The notes under the pieces were generated by a model, which worked only from the letters and a program-made list of their open reading frames with translations, made no database searches and had not been told where the DNA came from. This document shows, in pieces, positions 1 to 7,354 of a stretch of 12,762 nucleotides of DNA. The DNA is from Chryseobacterium sp. UBA6632. GTDB taxonomy: Bacteria > Bacteroidota > Bacteroidia > Flavobacteriales > Weeksellaceae. Position numbers and translations under genes: made by a program. Each line of letters begins with the position of its first letter. Position 1 is the stretch's first letter. Where the stretch lies: assembly GCA_002455915.1 (NCBI GenBank), contig DKLU01000148.1:1-12762 (forward strand), in the 5' to 3' direction.

Positions 1-4
1 GGAT

Positions 5-2350
5 ATGAAAAGAAGAGAATTTTTAGAAAAATCGAGTTTGCTTTTAGCAGGATTGGGAACTTCTACCATGCTGCACCCTTCTATTTTAAAAGCATTAGCA
101 ATAGAGCCCGACGCTCAGTCTACCTTTTATGATGCCGAGCATGTGGTGATATTGATGCAGGAAAACCGTTCTTTCGATCACGCTTTCGGTGCATTGAAAG
201 GCGTGAGAGGATTTTTAGATCAAAGAGCTTTTAAAAAAGAAGATGGTCATTCCGTTTTCTTTCAAAAAAATGATGATGGAAAATATGCTGCTCCGGCTCG
301 TTTAGATTTAAGAAATACAAAAGCGACGTGGATGAGTTCGCTGCCACATTCATGGGACAATCAGCAACATGCTTTAAACAAAGGAAAATTTGATAAATGG
401 CTTCAGTCGAAAGCTTCAGGAAATAAAGAGTATAAAAATATTCCGCTGACGTTAGGTTATTACAACCGTGAAGATCTGCCGTTTTATTATCAGCTGGCGG
501 ATGCTTTTACAATTTTCGATCAATATTTCTGTTCATCGTTAACGGGAACCACTCCCAACAGACTTTTTCTTTGGTCGGGTACACTTCGTGAGCAGCAAAA
601 CGGTAAAGTGAAAGCCAATGTTTATAATGAAAATATAGATTACGATAAAGCAAAACAGGCGAAATGGAAAGCTTTTCCTGAAATTTTAGAAGAGCAAAAT
701 GTTTCGTGGAAAATTTATCAGAATGAAATCAGCCTTCCAAAAGGAATGTCTGGTGAACAGGAATCTTGGTTGAGTAATTTCACCGATAATCCAATTGAAT
801 GGTTTTCAAAATTTAATGTAAAATTCTCGAAAGGGTATCATGAGAATATTCCGAATATCATTTCTCAGTTAAAGAAGGAAATCGAGAAAAACCCTAAGGA
901 GAAAGAGCGATTGGAAGGAATAATCGCTGAGCTCAACCGTGATTTGGAAGAATATAAACCTGAGAATTTTGCCAAACTTTCTCAGAAAGAAAAAAATCTA
1001 CACGAAAAAGCATTTACCACCAACATCAACGATCCTGATTATCATCAAATTGAAATAGGAAAAGATGAAAACGGTGAAAGACTGGTTGTTCCGAAAGGTG
1101 ATGTTTTGCATCAGTTCAGAAAAGATGTTGAGGATAAAAAGTTGCCTTTGATTTCTTGGTTGGTGGCTCCTGAGCATTTCTCCGATCATCCGAGTTCGCC
1201 GTGGTATGGCGCGTGGTATATTTCTGAAGTGCTGAATATTTTAACCAAAGATCCTGAAACCTGGAAAAAGACCATTTTCATTATTAATTATGATGAAAAC
1301 GATGGCTATTTTGATCACGTTTTACCTTTTGCTCCGCCTCTTAATCCAAGTCAACCTGTTGATCTGAACGGAAAAGAAGGCGTGGAATATGTGGACAAAA
1401 GCCAAGAATATATGTCGAAAGAAAATTTGAAAGATTACGAAAAAGTTGAAGGAACAGTTGGTTTAGGTTATCGGGTTCCGATGATCATTGCTTCGCCCTG
1501 GACGAAAGGAGGGTTTGTGAATTCAGAAGTTTCGGATCATACTTCGGTGTTGCAGTTTTTAGAAAAATTTATTCAGAAAAAATATAAGAAAGACGTAAAG
1601 ATTGATAATATCAGTGATTGGAGAAGAGCAATTTGTGGAGACTTGACTTCGGCATTTAATTCATCAAGCGTAAAAATTCCGCAGATGAATTATTTAAATC
1701 AAAAAGAATATGCTAAAACCATCAATTCTGCGAAAAATAAACCTGTTCCTCAATTAAAATGGTATGCAGCAAATGAATTGAATGATCATTTACTAGAAAT
1801 CCAGGAAAGAGGTTTAAAACCATCCAATTCACTTCCTTATCATTATGAAGTGAATCTTGAAAACGGCAACATTAAAATGAGCAATTTGGCTGAGGTAGGC
1901 GTTCCGTTATTGATTTACGACCGAACACAATTTAATTCGGACAACTATCACTTTTCTTATGCTTTATATGCTAAAAAAGAATTGTCACACGCTACAAATT
2001 CAGGGAAATATGATTATGAAGTTTTAGGACCAAACGGCTTTTACAGAAACTTTAAAGGCGAAAATACGCCTGAACTAAAAATATCGTTTAAAGAAATTCC
2101 TTCTAAAAATGAAGTTGAACTTACATTTAAAAAATTCGGCAAAAATACTACTGAATTAACGATTGAAGATTTTTACCTTAAAACACAAAAGAAAATTTCT
2201 TTAAACAAATCGGAAGAAAAAATCACAATCAATTTAGATAAAATGAAAGGTTGGTATGATCTAAAACTAATTTCAGGAACTCATATCTGGTATTTTGCAG
2301 GAAGAACAGAATCTGGGAAACCAACTGTTTCCGATCCGCACTGGGCATAG
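5..2350 (+). CDS. Tat-exported phosphocholine-type phospholipase C (phosphoesterase family)
   Basis: This 781-aa protein very probably hydrolyses phosphatidylcholine or sphingomyelin-type lipids outside the cytoplasm, releasing phosphocholine. Residues 1-31 form a twin-arginine signal (KRREFLEK at 2-9, then a hydrophobic stretch), implying folded export by Tat. The phosphoesterase domain shows ENRSFDH (53-59) near the active site and TTPNR (182-186), where T182 is the likely nucleophile by family position. It also has the acidic metal-site motif YDENDGYFDH (429-438) and SDHTS (510-514). A charged, helix-prone insert lies at about 285-335. Residues from about 585 to the end form the two C-terminal beta domains (DUF756 type) typical of this family. 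The length fits full-length members. The Met at residue 1 places the RR motif correctly; only four bases precede it here, so its promoter and ribosome binding site cannot be judged. It is followed by a terminator, so it is not co-transcribed with the next operon by default. The family call is firm; exact substrate preference is inferred. Confidence 0.93.
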   Translation: MKRREFLEKSSLLLAGLGTSTMLHPSILKALAIEPDAQSTFYDAEHVVILMQENRSFDHAFGALKGVRGFLDQRAFKKEDGHSVFFQKNDDGKYAAPARLDLRNTKATWMSSLPHSWDNQQHALNKGKFDKWLQSKASGNKEYKNIPLTLGYYNREDLPFYYQLADAFTIFDQYFCSSLTGTTPNRLFLWSGTLREQQNGKVKANVYNENIDYDKAKQAKWKAFPEILEEQNVSWKIYQNEISLPKGMSGEQESWLSNFTDNPIEWFSKFNVKFSKGYHENIPNIISQLKKEIEKNPKEKERLEGIIAELNRDLEEYKPENFAKLSQKEKNLHEKAFTTNINDPDYHQIEIGKDENGERLVVPKGDVLHQFRKDVEDKKLPLISWLVAPEHFSDHPSSPWYGAWYISEVLNILTKDPETWKKTIFIINYDENDGYFDHVLPFAPPLNPSQPVDLNGKEGVEYVDKSQEYMSKENLKDYEKVEGTVGLGYRVPMIIASPWTKGGFVNSEVSDHTSVLQFLEKFIQKKYKKDVKIDNISDWRRAICGDLTSAFNSSSVKIPQMNYLNQKEYAKTINSAKNKPVPQLKWYAANELNDHLLEIQERGLKPSNSLPYHYEVNLENGNIKMSNLAEVGVPLLIYDRTQFNSDNYHFSYALYAKKELSHATNSGKYDYEVLGPNGFYRNFKGENTPELKISFKEIPSKNEVELTFKKFGKNTTELTIEDFYLKTQKKISLNKSEEKITINLDKMKGWYDLKLISGTHIWYFAGRTESGKPTVSDPHWA

Positions 2351-2384
2351 TTTTTTAAAAAAAAATTTCAAGAAAAATAAATTT

Positions 2385-2416
2385 AAGCCTTATACAAAAC
2401 TGTGTAAGGCTTTTTT
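2385..2416 (+). terminator. Intrinsic terminator of the phospholipase C gene
   Basis: A 12-bp stem pairs 2385-2396 with 2401-2412. It has one G-U wobble, a 4-base loop (AAAC), and a run of six T at 2411-2416. It lies 34 bases after the phospholipase stop codon and separates that gene from the five-gene block downstream. Confidence 0.9.
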
Positions 2417-2593
2417 GGTGAATTGATTATAATCATAAATTTAATATATATCTTTTTAATAATTATGTGAAAATCATTTATTCTCAATAACATTAAGATA
2501 TTGAGGTTGAATGTATAAGCATAAAAAAATATTATTAAAATATTTCATATCATATTGATTTTTATTAACTTCACTTCACCAAATAACAATAAC
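2417..2593 (+). promoter_or_regulatory. Leader/promoter region of the five-gene surface operon
   Basis: These 177 bases are extremely AT-rich and lie between a terminator and the first gene of the block, so they should hold its promoter. The flavobacterial consensus is TTG, about 17-23 bases, then TAnnTTTG. The best candidates are TTG at 2415-2417 with TAAATTTA at 2436-2443 (18-base spacer, one mismatch), and TTG at 2423-2425 with TATCTTTT at 2449-2456 (23-base spacer, one mismatch). Neither is convincing in sequence this AT-rich. A perfect 7-bp dyad (CTCAATA at 2483-2489, TATTGAG at 2499-2505) lies downstream of both candidates and could be an operator or part of a structured leader. No Shine-Dalgarno is seen before the ATG at 2594; the start is preceded by an A-rich stretch, as usual in this phylum. 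Confidence 0.4.
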
Positions 2594-3172
2594 ATGAAAA
2601 AATTAAAATTCACATTAGCTATGTCTTTAGCTGCCGTAGCTTTCTCTGCTACACTACATGCACAAGACACCAACACAGACAATCACACGATAACGATTTC
2701 TATTCCGGAAGTAGCATTGGTAGATATTGAGCCTGCCGCTACTAAAAACATTACATTAGGCTTTACAGCACCTACAGAAGCAGGGCAACCTATTGTAGCA
2801 AATGCGGCCAATAACACACTTTGGCTTAATTATTCTTCTATAAAATCTGTTGCAGATCCTACTCGTAATGTATCTGTAAAGCTTAACGCTATTATTCCGG
2901 GGATTGATATTCACGTAACAGCGGCAGCGGCTACAGGTTCCGGAGGAGGAACTTTGGGAACTCCGTCTGCTCAGCTAACGCTGAGTGCTGCAGACCAAAC
3001 CATCATTTCAGGAATCGGAAGTGCTTACACAGGAAATGGAGCCAATAACGGACATAACCTTACCTATGCTTTAGCTCCCGGAAGTGGGCCTGGTGGTGTA
3101 GCTGTATATGCAGATTTACAGGCAACTGCAACTACTGTAGCGACGGTTACGTACACTATTTCGGACAACTAA
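2594..3172 (+). CDS. Small secreted beta-rich protein, candidate main fimbrial-type subunit
   Basis: A 192-aa protein of no family I recognise. I start it at 2594, not at the in-frame ATG at 2555, because the Met at 2594 opens directly on a good Sec signal peptide (MKKLKFTLAM, hydrophobic core, cleavage after A23 in LHA|QD). The extra 13 residues from 2555 are polar and would bury that signal. The mature protein begins with an alternating strand (TITISIP, 32-38) followed by VALVDIEP. Later blocks are FTAPTEAGQP (57-66), a WLNY segment (77-80), GSGGGTLGTP (115-124) and TGNGANNGH (146-154). It ends in the strand ATVTYTISDN. It has no cysteine, no lipobox and no transmembrane segment. About 60% identity over some 128 residues to the product of 6808-7344 makes the two paralogues. 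Its position first in the operon, followed by a hairpin, fits an abundant structural subunit; that role is inferred. Confidence 0.85.
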   Translation: MKKLKFTLAMSLAAVAFSATLHAQDTNTDNHTITISIPEVALVDIEPAATKNITLGFTAPTEAGQPIVANAANNTLWLNYSSIKSVADPTRNVSVKLNAIIPGIDIHVTAAAATGSGGGTLGTPSAQLTLSAADQTIISGIGSAYTGNGANNGHNLTYALAPGSGPGGVAVYADLQATATTVATVTYTISDN

Positions 3173-3200
3173 CTGTCCCAATTTCATCTTTAATTACAGG

Positions 3201-3230
3201 CAAGAAGAAATCGCATGACGTTTCTTCTTG
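3201..3230 (+). promoter_or_regulatory. Intercistronic mRNA hairpin between the first and second genes of the block
   Basis: A perfect 10-bp inverted repeat (CAAGAAGAAA at 3201-3210 and TTTCTTCTTG at 3221-3230) encloses a 10-base loop, 28 bases after the stop codon of the small secreted protein. No T-run follows, so it is not a standard intrinsic terminator. It would suit an RNA processing or stabilising element that raises the level of the first cistron over the rest, as known between pilin and assembly genes in other operons. Function is inferred; the structure is seen. Confidence 0.6.
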
Positions 3231-3273
3231 ATCTTGTATTGCTATCGATTTAACTCCAAACTTTACATATATT

Positions 3274-4074
3274 ATGATAAAGCGTATATTCCTATTGCTC
3301 ACTTTCATCCTTCAATTTAGTTTTTTGAAGGCAGGAATTGTGGTTCTCAATGGGCTTTCCCATACTTATAAAGTAGAAAACGGAAAGGTTTATAAAGGAA
3401 AAATTGCTTTAGAAAATACAAGCAGTCAACCGCAAAACGTAAAAATTTTCCTTCAGGATTTTAGTTATAAATCAGATGGAACCATTAATTATTCTACACC
3501 GCACACCAATGATCGAACTAATATTGACTGGATAAAATTCAACACCAATTTAGTAACGCTTAAAGGAAAAGAAAAAACAGAGATTTATTATGAAATCACT
3601 ATTCCTAATAAAATTTCTGAACCCGGAAGTTACTGGAGTGTAATCATGGTAGAACCTGTGGAAGATATTAAGCCCAATGATAATAAACAAGGAGTAAATA
3701 TTACCTCGATTGTAAGATATGCCATTCAGGTAATCACAGATTTTGATACTGAAAAAGCAAAACCTGATCTTAAATTTGAAAGTGTAAAAATTGATAAAGA
3801 AGAAGGAATAAAAGTTGCCAAAATTGCGATTGCCAACAATGGTAATCTGTATTGCAAACCTTCTGCTACCTTAGAAATTTATAATCGAAAAAACGGAGCC
3901 AAGATTGGAACTTTTACCAGTCTTGAAATGGGTTTGTTGCCTCACACCTCCAAATCGTTTCCTATCGACATCAGCAAAGTACCGCCCGATAAATATAATG
4001 CGGTGATTATTGCCACAGATGAAAACGAAAATGCCTTCGCCCTGAATGTGGAACTAGAAATAAAGAATGATTAA
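3274..4074 (+). CDS. Two-domain Ig-like periplasmic protein, candidate fimbrial chaperone
   Basis: This 266-aa protein has a Sec signal peptide (cleavage after A20, LKA|G) and two beta-sandwich-like halves. Domain 1 (about 21-128) has the layout of PapD-type or DUF916-type domains: a first strand (YKGKIALENTSSQ), a DGTINY turn (68-73), DWIKF (85-89), then a strand ending SYWSVIMVEP (119-128). Domain 2 (about 163-264) starts KPDLKFESVKI and carries IANNGNLY (186-193) and a C-terminal strand FALNVELEI. Two-domain secreted proteins of this shape are either periplasmic chaperones of chaperone-usher pathways or the WxL-interacting proteins of Gram-positives. This one lacks the C-terminal membrane helix of the latter. 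It lies between a putative subunit and an outer-membrane barrel, and overlaps the barrel gene by 8 bases, which favours the chaperone reading. Signal peptide and two-domain shape are seen; chaperone role is inferred. Confidence 0.75.
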   Translation: MIKRIFLLLTFILQFSFLKAGIVVLNGLSHTYKVENGKVYKGKIALENTSSQPQNVKIFLQDFSYKSDGTINYSTPHTNDRTNIDWIKFNTNLVTLKGKEKTEIYYEITIPNKISEPGSYWSVIMVEPVEDIKPNDNKQGVNITSIVRYAIQVITDFDTEKAKPDLKFESVKIDKEEGIKVAKIAIANNGNLYCKPSATLEIYNRKNGAKIGTFTSLEMGLLPHTSKSFPIDISKVPPDKYNAVIIATDENENAFALNVELEIKND

Positions 4075-6811
4075 AATTTGGACTTTATATATTTCCTTAT
4101 TATTCCCTGTACTTACTTTTTCCCAACAACAATCGAGAGAAATTGTTACTAAAAAAGATAGTCTGCTACCGGGAACGTCTACCTCTATTTCCTTTATTTT
4201 AGAAAATTCAAGTTCAGAAAACAAAAAATTCACGATTGAAGTAACCACTTCCAATCCTAACATTATTCCGATTTTATCCAAAAGTGAATTCAATATTTCT
4301 GCTGGTGAAAGCAAATCTTATATTGTTCCACTAAGAATTTCGGCAGAAGCGCCGCAAGGAATATATTCTGTGATTATCTATGGAACCGATCAAGCGAATG
4401 GTAACCGTTTCACCAAAAAAGAGAACATTATTATTTCCGGAAGCAGAAAACTTTCCGTGACAGCGCTTGATTCGCCAGAATTTATAAGAGCCGGTGAAAC
4501 CATTCAGGCATCATTTATAATAAAAAATGGTGGAAATATTGTGGAAAACCTTATTCTAGAAAGTAAAAATGCCATCGTAGATCATGTACCCAATCTTATG
4601 ATGCAGCCGGGCGAAACAAAAATTATCAGCATTCATAAAACAACGAATGCAGAACTCGGACAAAATGAATATCAAAATTTAAACCTTTCGGTGTATTCAC
4701 GAGAAAACCCTACAGAAAATCAATCTGTTTACGTAAGTACAAAGATCATTTCTGTAAAACCTGTGGAAGACGATATTTATCACAGACTTTCTGTTGCCGC
4801 TTCTTTATCTTTTATCGGAATGCATAATATGGGAATGTATCAGGATGGCTTTCAGGGAGAAATTTATGGAAAAGGAAGTCTGGATAAAGACAATAAAAAT
4901 AATATTGAATTTCATGCCGTCACAGAAAATCCTGTAGAATTTAACTCGTTTACACAATATGAAGAGTATTTTATCAATTATAAACGAGACAATTTTTTTG
5001 TTCATCTAGGAGATAAAAATTATTCAGCATCTTATTTAACTGAATTTGCAAGATATGGTCGGGGAGCCGAAATTAGATATGATTTCAAGAAATTCAGTTT
5101 GGGAGGTTTTTATAATCATCCGAGGTTTTTCAGAGATATTAAAGATGAATTTAATGTGTATTCCACTTTTAAAATTCGAAAAGAATCGGAAATCACAGCT
5201 GGTTATCTTCATAAAATTCCAAGATCGGAAGAGCTTAATTATGGAACAATTCGCCTTGATTCAGAAGCTCATCTTCCGTATGCTACAGGAAAATTTAAAC
5301 TTACAAAAAACATAACTGTTTCGGGAGAATTAGCGTACAGCAAAACAAAAGAATTAGAAGGCAGTGCGTATATGGCACAAGCTCAGGCCACTTTTGACCG
5401 ATTGAATGGAAATGTGATGTATATGCGTGCAAGTCCGCAATTTGCAGGATACTTTACCAATACAAGTACATTCAACGGAAATATTCAATATAAAATCTCT
5501 AATAAACTGAATGTTTTTGCCAATTATATGAGAGATGCAAGAAATTTTCAACGTGATACTTTATTTCTTGCTGCGCCTTACAGAAATTTTCTGCAATATG
5601 GTTTACAATATAAATATCATTCAACGGGATCGGTAATGCTTTACAACGGATTTCAAAAATATCAGGATCGTTTAGAACCCAAACAATTTGATTATTATGA
5701 GCGCTTTTTTAAAGTAAGTTTAGATCAAAAAATCGGAATTTTTAATGTAAATCTAGAAGGGCAATTTGGTAAAACTGAAAATTACCTCACAGGATTTACC
5801 GGAAACACAAGCTTTTATACCGCTAATTTAGCTTTTGAAAAGTTTAGAACTTCCTTTACTATTTTTACCAGCTATGCCATTACTTCTCGCTATCAATTAG
5901 AAAATCAAAGGCAAATTTATTATGGGGCAAGAATTATCAGCAGGCTTTCGGATAAAACAAATTTCAGTCTTTTTTATCAGAATAATTATATGCCCGAGGA
6001 ATATTTTAAAGATCGAAATCTTTTTGAATTGCTTTTTCATCAACAGATTTTTCCGGGAAATGAATTGGATCTTTCGGGAAGATATTCACTTCAGCGCGGA
6101 GAATTGGGAAATAAAGATTTTATATTTTCCCTTCGATATACGTTAAGAATGCGGGTTCCTGTTCAGAAAATTGCTGAGTATACAACGCTTTCGGGAAATA
6201 TTGGCAACTTAGGCGTCAAAAAAACAGAAGGTATTAAGCTGATGTTGGGAAGTTATCTTTCGGTGACGGATAAAAATGGAAATTATGTATTTAAAAATAT
6301 CATTCCGGGAGATTATTATCTTGAAATAGACCGTTCTACAACCCAAATTAATGATATTACCAATGTTTCTTTACCAGCATCTATACACCTTAACGAAAAA
6401 GAAAATATTTTCAATTTCGGTTTAACAACAGCTTCGAGTATTGAAGGAACCGTTCAGTTGAGTGAAAATGAAAATCAATACAGCTTCGCAAAATTTCCTC
6501 CTAACCGCGATAAAAAGAAAAAAGAAAGCATCATTATTGAAGCAACGAACGGAGATCAAACCTATCGAAAAATAGTTGTGATTGGAGATACTTTCGATTT
6601 TACTTATTTGAGGCCTGGAAACTGGAAAGTAAAACTCTACCGAAACGGTCTTGACAAACGCTATAAAATATCCGCTGAAAATTTTGAATTAAACTTGAAA
6701 CCTTCTGAAAAACAAAACATAACTATTCATATCACCAAACAGCAAAGTGAAATAAAATACCAACAGGAAAGCATAAAAGTAGGTTATAATGAAATAAAGA
6801 AGAAAAAATGA
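4067..6811 (+). CDS. Outer-membrane beta-barrel protein with Ig-like and CarboxypepD-like domains, candidate usher
   Basis: A 914-aa protein with a Sec signal peptide (cleavage near S19|Q20). Residues 24-127 and 128-230 look like two Ig-like domains of the NEW3/CARDB kind (ENSSSENKKFTIEV; FIIKNGGNIVENL). Residues of about 240-695 are a run of aromatic amphipathic beta strands ending in a transmembrane-barrel pattern (DFIFSLRYTLRMRV, 684-697). It has the motif LGDKNYSASYLTEFARYGRG at 314-333. Two carboxypeptidase-regulatory-like domains follow: one at about 706-760 (VTDKNGNYVFKNIIPGDYYL) and a second at about 790-890 (YLRPGNWKVKLYRNG). There is no TonB box and no SusC-like plug. Size and a barrel flanked by small beta domains resemble fimbrial ushers, although the order of domains differs from FimD. 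The start overlaps the upstream stop codon by 8 bases and the end overlaps the next gene by 4, so translation is probably coupled. The outer-membrane location is well supported; usher function is inferred. Confidence 0.8.
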   Translation: MIKIWTLYISLLFPVLTFSQQQSREIVTKKDSLLPGTSTSISFILENSSSENKKFTIEVTTSNPNIIPILSKSEFNISAGESKSYIVPLRISAEAPQGIYSVIIYGTDQANGNRFTKKENIIISGSRKLSVTALDSPEFIRAGETIQASFIIKNGGNIVENLILESKNAIVDHVPNLMMQPGETKIISIHKTTNAELGQNEYQNLNLSVYSRENPTENQSVYVSTKIISVKPVEDDIYHRLSVAASLSFIGMHNMGMYQDGFQGEIYGKGSLDKDNKNNIEFHAVTENPVEFNSFTQYEEYFINYKRDNFFVHLGDKNYSASYLTEFARYGRGAEIRYDFKKFSLGGFYNHPRFFRDIKDEFNVYSTFKIRKESEITAGYLHKIPRSEELNYGTIRLDSEAHLPYATGKFKLTKNITVSGELAYSKTKELEGSAYMAQAQATFDRLNGNVMYMRASPQFAGYFTNTSTFNGNIQYKISNKLNVFANYMRDARNFQRDTLFLAAPYRNFLQYGLQYKYHSTGSVMLYNGFQKYQDRLEPKQFDYYERFFKVSLDQKIGIFNVNLEGQFGKTENYLTGFTGNTSFYTANLAFEKFRTSFTIFTSYAITSRYQLENQRQIYYGARIISRLSDKTNFSLFYQNNYMPEEYFKDRNLFELLFHQQIFPGNELDLSGRYSLQRGELGNKDFIFSLRYTLRMRVPVQKIAEYTTLSGNIGNLGVKKTEGIKLMLGSYLSVTDKNGNYVFKNIIPGDYYLEIDRSTTQINDITNVSLPASIHLNEKENIFNFGLTTASSIEGTVQLSENENQYSFAKFPPNRDKKKKESIIIEATNGDQTYRKIVVIGDTFDFTYLRPGNWKVKLYRNGLDKRYKISAENFELNLKPSEKQNITIHITKQQSEIKYQQESIKVGYNEIKKKK

Positions 6812-7344
6812 AAGTAATTAATCATTTAATAGTAATAATTTCCTGTTTGATGTTTCATTTTACCTCTTCGCAAACCACAGGAAACAGAACGGTTACGGTA
6901 ACGTTACCCATTGTCACTTTATTAGATATTGAACCTGCAGGAACAATCGCCATGAATTTCACTGCGCCTACCGAAGCGGGACAACCATTGGTAGCACCAA
7001 CCGCCAATACAACAAAATGGATTAACTATACTTCTGCCATTGCTTCAGGAGGTCTTACCAGAAGAGTAACTGCATCTCTAAACCAAGTTATCCCAGGAGT
7101 TGATATCAGATTACAAGCTGCAGCAGCTGCGGGATCGGGAGGTGGAACCTTGGGAACTCCCACCGCTCAGGTTACATTAACGACAACAGCAGTCAATATT
7201 ATCACAGGAATTGGGGGAGCTTTTACAGGAAATGGCGCCAATAACGGGCACAGGTTGACAATTAGCCTTGTTGTAAATAATTATGCCAACTTGAATACAC
7301 GAGCCAATACTCCTGTTGTAATAACCTACACCATCACGGAATAA
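6808..7344 (+). CDS. Small secreted beta-rich protein, paralogue of the first gene of the operon
   Basis: A 178-aa protein whose ATG overlaps the TGA of the barrel gene (ATGA, 4 bases). The signal peptide ends near S21|Q22. The mature N-terminus is an alternating strand, RTVTVTLPIVTLLDIEP (27-43). It shares FTAPTEAGQP (51-60), GSGGGTLGTP (109-118) and TGNGANNGH (140-148) with the product of 2594-3172. By my hand alignment about 77 of 128 positions are identical. The second half is shorter: the loop at A162-173 of the paralogue (PGSGPGGVAVYA) is reduced to NNYA. It ends in VVITYTITE. It has no lipobox, and its single Cys (residue 13) lies in the signal peptide. The duplication around chaperone-like and barrel genes suggests a minor or terminal subunit of the same fibre; that is inference. 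Confidence 0.85.
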   Translation: MKVINHLIVIISCLMFHFTSSQTTGNRTVTVTLPIVTLLDIEPAGTIAMNFTAPTEAGQPLVAPTANTTKWINYTSAIASGGLTRRVTASLNQVIPGVDIRLQAAAAAGSGGGTLGTPTAQVTLTTTAVNIITGIGGAFTGNGANNGHRLTISLVVNNYANLNTRANTPVVITYTITE

Positions 7345-7354
7345 AATTTATAAA

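Noticed and set aside
998..1189. Antisense open frame inside the phospholipase gene
   Set aside because: It covers conserved phospholipase coding sequence on the other strand, without start context or recognisable protein features.
2527..2545. Inverted repeat AAATATT/AATATTT before the first operon gene
   Set aside because: It consists only of A and T in a very AT-rich stretch and is likely to arise by chance.
2555..2593. Extended N-terminus of the first small protein from the ATG at 2555
   Set aside because: The 13 added residues are polar and precede a complete signal peptide that begins at 2594.
5046..5315. Possible 89-aa gene in another frame within the barrel gene
   Set aside because: It lies fully inside a well-supported coding region and shows no signal peptide or known motif.
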